A DNA stretch of 23,437 nucleotides, taken from NCBI GenBank assembly GCA_964200185.2, contig CAXNAD020000247.1, positions 1 to 23,437 on the forward strand, written 5' to 3'. Both the position numbers and the translations under genes were made by a program. The notes under the pieces are model-generated. The model ran no database searches and was not told where the DNA came from. It was given only the letters and a program-made list of their open reading frames with translations. This document shows positions 1 to 12,000 of the stretch, piece by piece. Every line of letters starts with the position of its first letter. Position 1 is the first letter of the stretch. The DNA is from Choristocarpus tenellus KU-1152 (taxonomy: Eukaryota; Phaeophyceae).

Positions 1-359
1 TTTGATTGCATACGACGAATGACTAGTGTAAGTGCACTTTTCCTAGATTTGGTCAAATGGACATCCTCGTGTAGACAACCCCTCCCCGGATACTTTGTGT
101 CTGACGTTTTAGAACAACAAACCCTCAAACGTTGTCAAGTCAACATTGTAGGATGGATATGATGGTTGAACATTCTAGGGTAACCCTTGCGTCGAGCGAG
201 ACGTTTTGGGAAGTGCACATTGGTGTTAGCTATAATGAGTTACTGGGTAGATCAGGGACGTAACAGGTCAGATACAATTCTAGAGATGTACCTATTAAAC
301 GATTATACTACTCAATCAATTGCTGAGGTTAGAATAGATCCTTATACAACTGTTACAGG
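1..359. other. No gene seen; left edge
   Basis: No coding exon, RNA gene or strong repeat is visible here. A short stretch near 49-95 (atggacatcctcgtgtagac) resembles 22206-22232 (atggacaccctggtgtagac), which suggests a small dispersed repeat. Short open frames show no family resemblance. Confidence 0.4.
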
Positions 360-930
360 CGAATAGCTGGAGTATTTCTTCCCGCGCTTTATCCGGCGCG
401 AGCAGTGTACGCGCGTGGGGAACCCCCCAAAAAGGGGAACTCCGATTTGCTAAAGTTGCAGAACAAAATCTGTAACTCGGAAAGTCGTAAGGGTTCTCAG
501 ATATATTCCAATGTCGGTAAACCAAAGAAGCCCCAAAGATAAATGATGATAAGAGATCCTAAAAACGGCTCCAAACAGCTCAGTTCTTCTGACCTAGAGA
601 CCTCCCCTATAGCATTCTCTCTTACTGATAGCGAAAAACATACATATTTGTTACGCTGATTGATTCATTTGAGAGTACCCCTGTTCTGCTGAGCTGACGT
701 TCGATTATCTGTGAATTGGAGCTACCCATCTTGTGGAGGTAAGTTTCTGGAGCGTGCCTGTAACACAACTTCGAAACATAACGTACCTCAAAGACTTTGG
801 ATATTTGTGTCCAATAACTGGAAATCGAGCACATCTATAAGAACAGCAATCTTTCTGATTGACACCGTGAGCTTAGGGGAAATAAAACGCGGATGGGCAA
901 ACTCATTCTTTGGAAGGTGTTACTAGTACC
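360..930 (+). repeat. Dispersed repeat, copy 1 (inverted relative to copy 2)
   Basis: Positions 360-481 match the reverse complement of 18681-18797 over nearly their whole length, including a small hairpin-like core (ggggaaccccccaaaaaggggaactccgattt in part, around 417-449) and the flank ending near ctgtaactcgg. About 230 bp further on, 713-770 (ttggagctacccatcttgtg...) matches the reverse complement of about 18380-18440, at almost the same spacing (about 240 bp). The two blocks therefore look like parts of one larger element present twice in opposite orientation, with a diverged middle. A short open frame at 711-926 lies inside and is likely a by-product. No transposase-like protein is seen. 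Confidence 0.55.
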
Positions 931-3900
931 AGTATAGCGACATGAAGTGTGATAGGACCAAAATAGATTCTAAAGCAGAGCTTGATGAGCCGGGCTCACA
1001 CCCATACACCCTAGGTCTTCCATGTTGCATATCGCTACATATTTGTAGGAACACTTGACATTTCAGAATACCTCCTATTTTTCTTTATACTTGCTGCACA
1101 AGGTACATACCTTCATCAGTGTCTCCTGCTGCATTGGCTCACGACACCGAGCCTTCCATTGATGGACAACAAAAAAAAGAGTAGTGCTATAGGGTTTGCT
1201 GGACAAGTAGCTTATCACCTGATCTGCATTGAACCTCAACAATTTTCACATGATTAGTCTTTCTAGTCTCCAAAACCCACCTTACACTCTATAGACAATA
1301 CACCATGTACGAGTAACTCACACTCTGTATCATCCTGTGTACATCCATCAAGATGTAACACTATCTCCGACATTGTATAACTTGTGCAACAGTCAAAAAG
1401 ATCCTCTCATTGTTCTCAACCCTATCTGCCCCCCACCCACATGTTAACTGCCTGGGAAACATGATGTGTATCATAGCAGAAAGGGCCAAGACAGCAACTG
1501 AACATTCAACTGAATATATGCACGCCAATCCTGTTTGTGTGCACAAGAAGCTTATGTGTCATACACCTTCAAACGCAACTCAATCAATTGGACAAACAAC
1601 ACTACATATCACCATCCCTCCTCAAGGCCTTCCCATAACTAAAATCCTTGCAAACTGATGTATAGAGGTTCTGCGCCTGCAAAATGTCGTAGGATGACTT
1701 GACATGAAGTAAAACTATTCCTCTAGAACACGTTAACACACAGCTCTACATGATGAGAAATAGAGAGCATTACAGGTACACACTTGAGGGAGTGAGACCA
1801 AGTGAGGATTGCCCAGGAATTGGTTGGTGGGACTGATCACTCTTCCAGTGAGGTGGTGCTGACAACATACTACTGTTTCCAGCTGGACAAGCAGTCAACC
1901 ATGCGAATCACTGCGTAAGCGTCTCCCTCAATCTGGTAAAATGCAGGTGGATATATATATATATAATGGCAACACAGACATACATGCAAGGGTAAGAGGG
2001 CGGCGAGTTATTTTTGTGCAAAGTGGACCATCTTTATCGTGGGGTGGGGAGTTTCACCCAGATGCATGTAAGGTCCAGGTCTTTCAAACCCCAAACAGAA
2101 ATCAACTCTAGTATCAACATTAAAAAAATAGAATTGTGGCAGGAAGGCTTTTTTTACGGCAAGGTAAGTGGTCCACTAAACACTTGTGGGAGGACAAGGA
2201 GCGACAAGTGCGGCAACCTAACCCTAACCCTTAATGACAAAGCCCCATGCACGAGAAAAAAATGCAAGGAATGCATTGGACAGTGCAACCAGTTGAAGTG
2301 CAATGGTTAGATTCTAGTTAGTGAGAGGTGTTGCACCATGTAGTGCCTATGACCATGCTTTGGGGCTATGTTCGTAGTCAAAGAAAAATGTGGAGATAAA
2401 CATAATAGATAGGCCCCCTGGGGAGTGGCCAGACTGATCGTGACCTGCACCAATGTATCATTGGAGAAGCGAGAGGCGTGTGCGGCACAATCGATGTATC
2501 TTTAGTGTCAATGGGGAGGAGTGTTAATGGCAATGGTGTTATAGTTGTGGGATGTGTATCCATCCTGTTGTCTTATGATACCTGGCGACTATTGGTTCAT
2601 TGTGGCAGGTGGCAGAGGAAGGAGGATCACACACCATATCACCACAGCGTACAGGGGGGCATTACGCCTACTCCTATGTCCCAGCAAACTTCCTTCCGAG
2701 GAAAATGTACTGAAAGATTGTCCTATACCATAAGCCCACAGAGCAAATGACTTGTCCAACATATATTCCTGTGAGAGCCCACCAGCACAATCGAGACTGT
2801 AGATTGCCAAAGTATGGTATATCTGGACTTGTAATCCTTGTTCTTTTTATTTTTGGCTGATGTACATATGATTCTTCATGTTACTAATAGCAACATTTGG
2901 TTTGTGTGTGTACAGTACTTCAAAGCATCTCCTCATGCGAACACTCTGATCAGTATAGTGTGGATGGGTTCTCAAACCCTCAGCAGAAGAAGACTGAGAT
3001 GAGAGGCCATGCATTACCTGCAATTGTACAAATTACGTTTTATTGCCCTTCTGGGTACCCTCAAAATGCAATCCTGCCTACCTCTCAGTTGGATTGGCTC
3101 TGGTGGCTTCATACAGGGGCAACTCTGTGAGTTGAAGGTAAAGAGCTATCATTTACAGTTGGCCATCATCCCCTCTTCAAGCAGTTCTAGCGAGCATTTG
3201 CTCATTGTCCTGCCTGTGTACCCAAACTGCCAAGCCATCAAAGCAGGGAAGCATATCGTCTCTTGAGTTTCTCGAGATAGAGAAGACCACCAAGGCTACT
3301 ACTGTAAAATGAAGAGTGACATTTGGCTTCCTCTACACGCAAATGGCACCACAGATGTACAGGCGAGGAAAAGAGAAGAGGGCGGCGAGCACACCGGAGA
3401 AGAACAAACTCTTTCCTTATCTGACATCTGGATCTTTTAATCCTCCAACTAATACACTGCCCTTACACTCCTTTTCTCCGTCTCACCCTTGGGGACAGTT
3501 CTTGGACTAAACCTGCACAATTGGACTTGAGAATGATATGCTGTGCTTGGTCAACAAACTTCATGTGCATATCTACACTCTCATGGACTAGTTTGCGTAA
3601 AACGGAGGAGGCACACAACTGGTGGCTATCAGAAAATGTCCCCACCACAGTGCCAGCATTCTTCATGTACCAAGAAATACAGGGCGATACCTCTGACATG
3701 CACACAGCTCTGACTTGCCTTTGCTGTCTTCACATCAACCACATGCAGGATTGCAGCCTACTCATAGGACAGACCTCCTCAATGACACTGGGAAGAAGGA
3801 ACGGGCTCCAGAAACTTCACATAATTATCATCAAGCTCATTAAGCACCCTTGCCATCCTCAAGGATAAGTTGCCTGAAAAGGGTCTTCTCCGCATACCAA

Positions 3901-4175
3901 AGACCTCTATTCATAGCGCTATCATGTCTGCTCCAGGTGTGCATCATGCATGGTCCCAGCATAGAATAAACTATCCCCTCTGTGTGACATCCATGTATCA
4001 TTGACACCATCTTTGTACCTTCCACATACGCTTATGAGGTTGGTTGCTGTAGATACATATTTGTGAGCACGTCAACCCTGTCATTCATCAAAACTGAAAC
4101 AAAAATCGATTGGGGTTGTGATGAGTCAATGCTACACGGTATATTGATCCTGCGAGTGGCACCGACCAAAAGACT
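931..4175. other. Gene-free stretch; low-complexity and possible decayed coding relic
   Basis: I see no supported gene. Contents include a short (AT)n run near 1951-1965 and a telomere-like run (cctaaccctaaccctt) near 2217-2233. On the minus strand at about 3460-4125, a series of broken frames reads somewhat like protein (for example VLNELDDNYVKFLEPVPSSQ, interrupted by stops and a frame change). That could be a decayed gene or transposon relic, but no family is recognised. Confidence 0.35.
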
Positions 4176-4431
4176 TATGAGACTATCAAACATGTGAGTT
4201 TTGCCCTGTTTGTCTGTTTGGGGCTTTGTTTCCCACGGGTTTTATGCAACATTTTCCTACTCTGAAATGTTTCAGAGTAGTAAAATGCGTATGTTATGAA
4301 AAGATGTGTCCGGACCAAGGATATTGACACTACCTAACAAATACGATAGCCAAAATTATATCAAAATCGCAACATTGGATTTTGTCCGCCAAACGGACGT
4401 GACTCTACCCTCTAAGATACTTTGACTCATG
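4176..4431 (-). mobile_element. Inverted-repeat (MITE-like) element, copy A
   Basis: Read on the minus strand, this 255-bp unit begins gagtcaaagtatcttagagg, contains gtgtcaatatccttg and a central palindrome (cattttactactctgaaac.../...cagagtaggaaaatg), and ends in the inverted gttttgccctgtttgtc arm. The same order of blocks recurs at 10434-10685 and 17930-18188, and a shortened form at 19158-19349. Terminal inverted repeats, small size and absence of a coding frame fit a non-autonomous DNA element. Exact ends and target-site duplications were not established. Confidence 0.65.
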
Positions 4432-5014
4432 TACACAAACAGGTGCAGCATGATGAGAATGAGCATGACATCCTTTCGTCTGAAGTTCTTCCATAGGTTG
4501 CTGCATATCATGGAAGATGTGGAGATTCTCTTCGATGATGAAAAGGAGTGGGATCACCCAGATGTGCTACCCTGCCTTGACACTGTGCAGGACATGTATT
4601 GTGTAGAAGTCAAACTCTAATGTGGCAGTTTCTGCAAGGGTCAAGGAGCCAGATGGATGATGTGCTGGAAGGACAGTGAGAGAGTGAAAAACTTTAAGAG
4701 TGGGTCTTGTTAGAGGCACATGTACTCAACAATGATGACTAACACTCTGCTTTCCTTGCTTCCCTCACTGTTGGTTTATCCATTTCACAACTCCATACTT
4801 CAACTCTTACCTCAGGTTCGTACTCGACCTGACTAAGCAACTCGGCAATGAAGCCTTGGGACGTTGGTCTCGGTCTGGTGGTGTTGTAGTACAGGAACAG
4901 ATACAACAACACATTTCTATGAACAGGAGTTCGATACGATGAGATTTGAACACGCGATGTTCATGTTCGTATGAGGAAAATATCAATCTTTGCTATAAAC
5001 CAAACAATAAAAAA
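4432..5014. other. No gene seen between element A and the tRNA
   Basis: A 63-codon plus-strand frame (4429-4620) starts in the end of the repeat element and resembles no known family. Nothing else is supported. Confidence 0.4.
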
Positions 5015-5088
5015 AGGTACCACCGGGGTTCGAACCCGGGACCTTACCCATGTCAACGACATGCTCTAACCAACTGAACCATGGCGCC
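5015..5088 (-). tRNA. tRNA-Val-like gene (anticodon GAC)
   Basis: Read on the minus strand from 5088: acceptor GGCGCCA pairs with TGGTACC (one C-A mismatch and one G-U). The D arm GTTC...GAGC and the T arm CCGGG-TTCGAAC-CCCGG are canonical. The A box (TGGTTCAGTTGG) and B box (GGTTCGAACCC) are intact, and a run of T follows directly, as expected for a Pol III terminator. Standard spacing puts TTGACAT in the anticodon loop, with T33, anticodon GAC (Val) and A37. The anticodon stem TGTCG/GGGTA is weak: one G-G mismatch and two wobbles. The gene may be functional or recently decaying. The alternative alignments I tried gave worse loops. Confidence 0.7.
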
Positions 5089-7703
5089 TTCTTAAGATAG
5101 GGGTGAAGATTTCGCGTTAAGAACATCGCTTCTTGGAACCAATGTAGGTTTACTTCCAACACAAGAAAAAATATACCTTTATTACAGGTGTATTATTACT
5201 AGTATCAATTACTGGCGCTGTAAGATACGTTTGGCACGGCACCATTATCTAGGCAAATCCAGTGATTCAACTTTTTCAAGATTAAAACATTTGATTGTGA
5301 GAATGACGAGGTCCAAGCATCTAAGGACCATCGTAGAATATTTTTCACAGGTGGAATGTATTTCCAAGTTTTCACAATGTTGATGTGCTTTCTTCTATCA
5401 AGTGGTGGAACGAGATGGTGAGATAATCCATTCCAAAGTGTCTCTATCTCTATGGTTCAGCTGTCTGGTGTGGAATAACGTCCCAAATTTCAGGGCTATT
5501 GCATATATTCTTGGAGCCTGAAGTAGGTGACAGAAACCACAAACCCACGCAATGTCTTAGTAGTATTCTACATCGGCCTGGCTTCACCAGCATGCATTTC
5601 GTTGAGTGGACAACCCACAACTTGAGCCAAATGACCAGATCCTACTGTATATCATGAGCTAGTTGTACCACTGTTACAACAACTTTGCCCCTAAGCCATC
5701 TGGATTGTCTCTCATCAAGTTTTAACATTTTACCACTAACCCCCTTCACATGTAGTCAGCAGCAATATCTGGTCTGTTTTCAATATCAACTTCCTGTACT
5801 AATATGGACTACACTTTTTTCCTCGGCTGTGAATCGAGAAGGGTTTTGTGACATCAAGCTACTACACTAGATTAAAAAAACATTCAAATCACTTCGTACA
5901 CAACTAGATTCCAGCATGTACATGGTGCATGAGACAGGGTGCGTGGGTGTATCCATTAGCAGACAGCAGAGTGCACCTATACACACGGAAATTTGAGGCT
6001 AGTTGAAAGGTTAAATTCATTACATTGTATCAGTTATTCTTTGATTCTCAGCTGCAGAAAGAACACTTAAAAAAAAACAAGGATGGAACTTTGGTTTGAG
6101 ATCTTAAAGAAGCGACAAGGGAAACTACAGGAGCTGTCAGAATTGCTTTGACCCATAACAAAACGACAATCCGTGTGGAGGTTGTCATGAGAAATACGTC
6201 AAGACATTGATGTTCAGGTGGAGGTCTTCTTGCCTGTTTACCAAGAATGGACATCTATGTTCAAAAACCCATCACATCCCTCAGTCTTGTGTGATGAGAG
6301 CTACCCTAATTTGGACTCACGAAGGTAGAGCACATGAAAGATATGCAAATAGAACCAAATACTACCAACAACATACCGTGAAGTGTAAGCCAACAAGTAC
6401 ATCCTTCGAAGAATATCCATATGCATATATTAGGGTTTCATGAGGGCTCTTTCTTCTGAGTTTCCCTTACATCTTGGTTCGCTGTGAGGCAAGGAATAGC
6501 TCCACAACTTGTGGGGTAGATAATCGAATACTAATATGTAGATCCATCCTGACCGGCTTAAGCACTTGCAAATCGCAACAAACAAATCTTTGGTTTGGTC
6601 TTGATGGAAATGCCAGTTGACCTCGGCTCAGCAGACCACACAGGAAGGTAGACACAAGACAAGAAACTGCACTACCTCTCACACTGCCCATCCAGCCAAG
6701 ATGCTGCTGATCGCAGAGCATGCACCAGCACAAGATCGGCTTTGAATGCACTTATCTCCAAAACGTTGAGGTACTAGAGCAACATTGATGTGCATGAGTC
6801 ACTTGTTGTAGATAGGGTTAAATAACGTTGGCATCAAGTACACTTTGAGGACACCAAGATTTTCAGATGATAACTATTGAGCATTTCCTGCACATTCTTC
6901 TTTCAAAGCAGGAAAAAATGAGGACCTTTGATTGCTGCCAAGAGAAAGTTAGTATCACCTGCAGTAAAACCTGATCTTCCTAAGACCAGAAGGTGACTAA
7001 CATCGTCCAGAGTGACATTTGTTGCAAGTGTACTGGAGGACAGGGGAAGTGAGGGGAAGTGACCACCGACACAGAAAACCCCAAGGCCCTCATAGCACTT
7101 CCACATCATGGATATGTGGTCCACTATCCATGACTCTTTCATCCTTTGCAGCAGAAAGATTAAACCTGGCCCTGTAAGGACGTACACAAAACGACGTGAA
7201 CTACGAAATAGATCTCACCATCCCTGACAATTGCACCCTATCCAGCCCACCTATCTCCTACCTCACAAAGATACCATTGTACACACACAACACTTGCGGC
7301 CTTAAAACACAGTACAACATTTAGTGTATAAACTGTGCTCTACGACGTTCAATCCCCACCTACGATGGTTAAGAGTTCACACAAACAGTATAGCATATTC
7401 ATTCCAGTCAATCCTGGATTTTTCTTGACTGTAATGCTTCCGCTAGAAATAACGTAGGAGGCAAAGCGGACAAAAAAAACTTGATTATTAGAACACCTCT
7501 CTAATGTCTCAGCAGAGAGGTTAGAGTCCAGTTGTTCCTGTGGGACAAATCTCCCTCGATTTCTATGTGGATTGAAGTCACAAATTAGGCAAAGTAGGTT
7601 CCTAATGTGAGAAGCACATCTTGAGAGGACAGATACACTACGGTACTGTAGTACTACCACATGTTGACTCTTTGAGTCCACAGCATTTCCCAGAAAAAAG
7701 AAA
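5089..7703. other. Gene-free stretch
   Basis: Only short frames with no family resemblance are present on either strand. No RNA gene or long repeat is recognised. Confidence 0.4.
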
Positions 7704-7776
7704 GGCACCACTGAGGTTCGAACTCAGGGCCTTTGGGTTATCAGCATCACGCCTTACCTATACACTACTATTAAAA
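7704..7776 (-). pseudogene. tRNA-like pseudogene (Ile GAT-like loop)
   Basis: The minus strand carries a perfect T arm (CTGAG-TTCGAAC-CTCAG), a 3' acceptor half TGGTGCC followed by TTT, and an A-box match (TAGTGTATAGG). The loop CTGATAA would give anticodon GAT. The 5' acceptor half no longer pairs with the 3' half, and the anticodon stem (TGATG/CCCAA) does not form. It is best read as a decayed tRNA or a tRNA-derived repeat head. Confidence 0.5.
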
Positions 7777-9021
7777 CTGCTCTAAAAGCACGACATCCTA
7801 CAAGTGTAGGAACTGTATCATTGAGAGCTTGCATACCTCCAAACAGTTCCATTTGAAAGGTAAATAATTCTGAGCGGACTACCTTCGGTGTTAAGTTTGG
7901 ATGGGTGTGACACAAGAGACAAATATAGTAACTTGGTAGCACATTGATCAAGCAATGAATCAGATCGCCAAGACACTCTACAACACTGCCTTTGAGCCAG
8001 GTAGATACACGTCCTAATGCTACAATATTATTCTCTTCACTAAATTGATGAAAGAGACTCCTCAGTTCTCTAATCAAAAGTGGAGCAGCATTCCTCTACC
8101 GTAAGATCACCCAAATACTACGATACTGCTGTATCATCTGCCTGAAGTGCAAGGAAAACTTCATCAGGAACCCTAACCCTGAGATCGAGTTTAGAGATCA
8201 CGTATATGGTAGGATTCCAGATGAAACTTTCCAGTACGGTACGCTTTGACCTGGTTACACATTCTGACTAAAGATGTCAGCTCAGCAAGAGTCAACCAAG
8301 CACCCCTTGTGATTCTCCTTTGAAGAGCAGATGAGCCACATCATGTATGCTTCAAGGTTGCAGCCCACTCAACTATCTTTAAATTACAGTTCACCTGTGC
8401 CTCATTTCGTATACTGTAGTATGCCTCTCCACCGGGAGCTTGAACCTTGTACTACCAATGTGATACACAGGAAGCTCAATGTCACTTCATACAACTGCAA
8501 AAAAACAAAAAAATATTCCATACATAGTCCAGAAATAACCGTACAGTTCTGATTTGCCTAGAGCTTCAAATCAATCGACAAATTACTTCAGCTCTGTATC
8601 ACTGCTCTCTTGCTGTTTTCTTGAGATACACAGGGACCCTGTTTTACCCTGAAACTGAGTATCATGTTAGAAATACCGACTCCTTGTTCCACACTGCAAA
8701 GTTTATGCAGGTACTTGATCTCTGTACTTGCTTATGCACAGCACACAGACACACAAAATCTCATAAGTTGAAATAGAGTAGCACCCCCTTTCTTACACAC
8801 CAAAGAGGTGCATCAGAACACCTTTGTGACACACACACACACACACAACATAACTCAAAAATATACTCTGGCATTCTACCACCACTACCTATCCATCTCC
8901 CCGGCAAAAACAATAAGACACTTGAACACGAAAGGCTACTGACTCAATTCAACCACCAATCACAGAGACATTACATCCTACCGAAAACACATGGGTACAT
9001 ACACTCCACATCACTTCAATG
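7777..9021. other. Gene-free stretch downstream of the co-chaperonin gene
   Basis: A telomere-like aaccctaaccctga sits near 8168-8181 and a (CA)n run at about 8828-8847. A 107-codon minus-strand frame at 7754-8077 has no recognisable family and lies in otherwise stop-rich sequence. The 3' end of the co-chaperonin transcript should lie just below 9022, but no clear polyadenylation signal stands out. Confidence 0.4.
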
Positions 9022-12000
9022 CTATTTCACAAGTTCCTCCACCTCCAACAGGGACCCTCTCTCTTTGTACACGTCACATCTCACCTTGACCTCCACCGGG
9101 GCGTACTCCCGAAACTTGACCCAGTCCCCCACCTCAAATGGGCAGGTTGCAATCCCCCCAGTGCTGGTGGTACGTCCTTCTCCAATCGCTACCACTCTGC
9201 CCTGACTCTTTTGGTCCTTTTCTGCTGCCTGACAACATCATTACATGAACAGATTTTGGGGGTGGAAGGAAAAAAAAAAAAGAGATTACGGTGGTGATAA
9301 TTGATGAGAAGTTGTTGTGTCCTCATACCCCCAGATGATGGAGAGATAGGAAGAAGGCAATATCCACTCTTCATCACACATACTTTCAACAGATCCAGGA
9401 CACAGCAAAGATCTCGTCTTCCTCTCTTTGTGATTGGTTGCTGCTTGCTTTAAGAAAGACTCCACGAGTCCTGTCATATGTAAGCATGCATATATACATA
9501 TATATATCCCACAAAAGCAAGTAGCAAGATTTTAATACTCACTCTTGACAGACAATCAAAGGTGGGTGAAGTGAGCTGTCTACACTAGATGACAAGATCT
9601 TGGAACGTCCCTCTAAAAGGTCACAGCAGTGAAACTTCAACAAGGAAGCCGCAATGACTCTTGCCCAACTCCACGGCAGAGCTAAGGGCGATCAGAGTTC
9701 ATACTCCCTCCTGGGAAAAGCAAGTCTCCAATACAAAAAAAACGCAACTCATTGCAGATACAAAAAACACTCACAATCGACTACAGTACACCGAAACAAA
9801 CCATACACCTCTGCCACAACCCTAACCCTAACCCTGTCACTCAGTACCCTATGGCACGGTGCTCTGTATAGGGTTAGGGTTAGCCAACCCTCGTTCAAAA
9901 AGATGGAAAAAAAGTACACCAGCAATAGCAAGATACAGAGCCTATTTTCCCCAGGTGGAATTTTTGACCCAGGTATAGCCTTCTCTATAGCAGTACCAGT
10001 CCACAGAAGAGAATTGTCTGCAGTACTGTTTACCAATATCAACTGGTCCACAAAAGAGAACCTCCAGCAGTACTGTTTACCACTTTGTTACCTCTTTGGT
10101 TCAATCGAAACTCAAACGACAGCGCAATAAGTCCATCCTCAACCAAGAGTCACATTTTGTAGCACTCTATTTCAGCACAGTCCCTGAAAAGAGTTGAAAC
10201 ACGTTTGCCCCACACATGTCCGCAGCTAAAGGCCAGGGTAAGCATCAACAATGAGAATAATAATAAAAAAATGGCAAATGAGGTAGCAACACAGCCCGAA
10301 GTTGGAAGCTTCTGAGCACACCACACCCTCCGCTATTCATTGCCGCTGGGACTACAGCCGCATCTTACCAAAGGGATCAACATCACATCTCTAGAAACTT
10401 ACCATTGCGTCTGTACATATTAGTTTTAGTTTTGAGTCAAAGATTCTTGGAGGGTAGTTTGGGGTTCAAAATTCAATGTTGCAATGCTATTGTAATTTCG
10501 GCTATCGTGCTCGTTAGGAAGTGTCAATATCCTTGTTCCGGACACACCTCTTCATACCGTATACATTTCATCTACTACGAAACATTTTGGAGTAACAAAA
10601 TGTAATTTAAAAAAAACCGCGGGGAAGCCAAGGCCCAAACGGACAAACAGGGCAAAATTTGTACTCTCTAAGAAATGCTCACTCTTTGTAAGTACAGAAA
10701 AATTAGAAAGCAAGAATCGAACTACTTTTGAATTGAGGCAAACTCACCAAGGCAGAAATGGCGATTCCTGAGTCGGTCTCTGACTCAATCCTGTCCATCT
10801 TCACTAGGACCTGATCCCTAACCATGATTAGGCTTGACTCCGTGACCTGAGTCAGTGCAAACAGTATGTATTCTTGTCAGCGCAGTCACCGACCGATGCT
10901 TGCCAACAGATATACATAAATGAAATAGGAGGGATAAACATCATGGGGAGCAATCGGGCACTCAATGATGGCATACATACGAAGATAGGTGGCAGGACAT
11001 GGGGGAAAGGGGAGGTGAGGGCAGAGAGTGGGTGTGGCACAGTCTTGTCTTGCTTGTGCTATGCTATACTACACCCACTCCATCAATCCACAATCATACA
11101 GGAGTAAAATATCAACATATTGATATGCTAGTTCTGCGTTCTGCACCTTGATAAAGAAAAAATGGTTATGTAGGACAATTTCTTAGTGAAAGTCACTGTT
11201 GAAACGATTTTGTTGATGCCATATGTCACCATCACTGCCCCTATTTCCCCTCCCGTTCTACAATACTCTGTCCAGAGACGGATGCTCTACCATTAGGGGA
11301 AACTACACACATCTATGTTGGTCTCTCTCTTCTCCTTCTGAGATATACCTCTGCCCCTCGGTAGACAAGGAGCAGGTCATCGTCCATGATGAACATGTGC
11401 TCTTCCCCGTCGTATTTGACCTTTCGGCCACTCCACTTAGAGAATAGTACTGTGTCTCCTGGCTTAACACACATAGGTATAAGCTTACCCGTCAGGGGGT
11501 GTGTTCTCCCTTCCCCAGCACCTATCACCATTCCCTCAGTTGGCACATCCTGAGACTGCTCAGGGAAAGAAAGGTATATTTGAACGAGGCCTAGGGTTAG
11601 AGGAGGGTCCTGATTGCCACAATCGTGAAAGCCCCTCAGGGTGGACGGGGCAGTGATGTTAGAAAAGATTAATATTCAAGGGATAGAAGTATACTTCGGT
11701 CGGGCCGGGAAGTCACTTTCCCCTGCTTCCGGGTTGTGTTGACGTTAGTCTCAGCGGATCTCTGCCTGGCAATATTTTTATACGTAGCGATAGTATACTA
11801 TCATTAGACATGTGGTGAGGTCGAGTATAAGAGACATCAACCATTTTCTGGTATATGTACTGAGGAAGACTTCGATTTGCGTGGGTGAAATTTCGCCTCC
11901 TTTTCTACAGCTACAGCCTCCTGAGGAGGGTTAGCTGTATTTTGGGCATGGGAATGGATGTATCAGACAGAAGATCAAAACGATCCCCCTAACGCCCAAA

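Larger units (their letters stand above)
9229..10747 (-). other. Intron 4 of the co-chaperonin gene, repeat-bearing
   Basis: This is the longest intron of the gene, about 1.5 kb. It contains an inverted pair of telomere-like tracts (9819-9835 and 9869-9883), a 41-bp duplication with 47-bp period (9995-10035 and 10042-10082) and inverted-repeat element copy B (10434-10685). Long frames on both strands at about 9654-10130 show no family resemblance. Confidence 0.6.

Noticed and set aside
4429-4620. 63-codon plus-strand frame with acidic stretch
   Set aside because: It begins in the end of element A and has no homology signal; too short to support alone.
7349-7711. 120-codon minus-strand frame
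   Set aside because: It starts within the tRNA-like T arm region and has no recognisable domain.
7754-8077. 107-codon minus-strand frame, protein-like in parts
   Set aside because: No family recognised, no splice-compatible neighbours found, and next to a decayed tRNA-like locus; several chance frames of this length are expected in 23 kb.
8828-8847. Spaced repeats considered as a CRISPR array
   Set aside because: This and the other short-period repeats in the window are simple microsatellites; no regular repeat-spacer pattern exists and the DNA is eukaryotic.
9654-10130. Longest single open frame in the window (158 codons, plus strand)
   Set aside because: It spans telomere-like repeats and the 47-bp duplication inside the co-chaperonin intron, has an antisense frame of similar openness, and shows no domain.
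11260-11310. tRNA-like string on the minus strand (aatggtagagcat)
   Set aside because: No T arm or B box follows at any reasonable distance; it lies in co-chaperonin intron 3.
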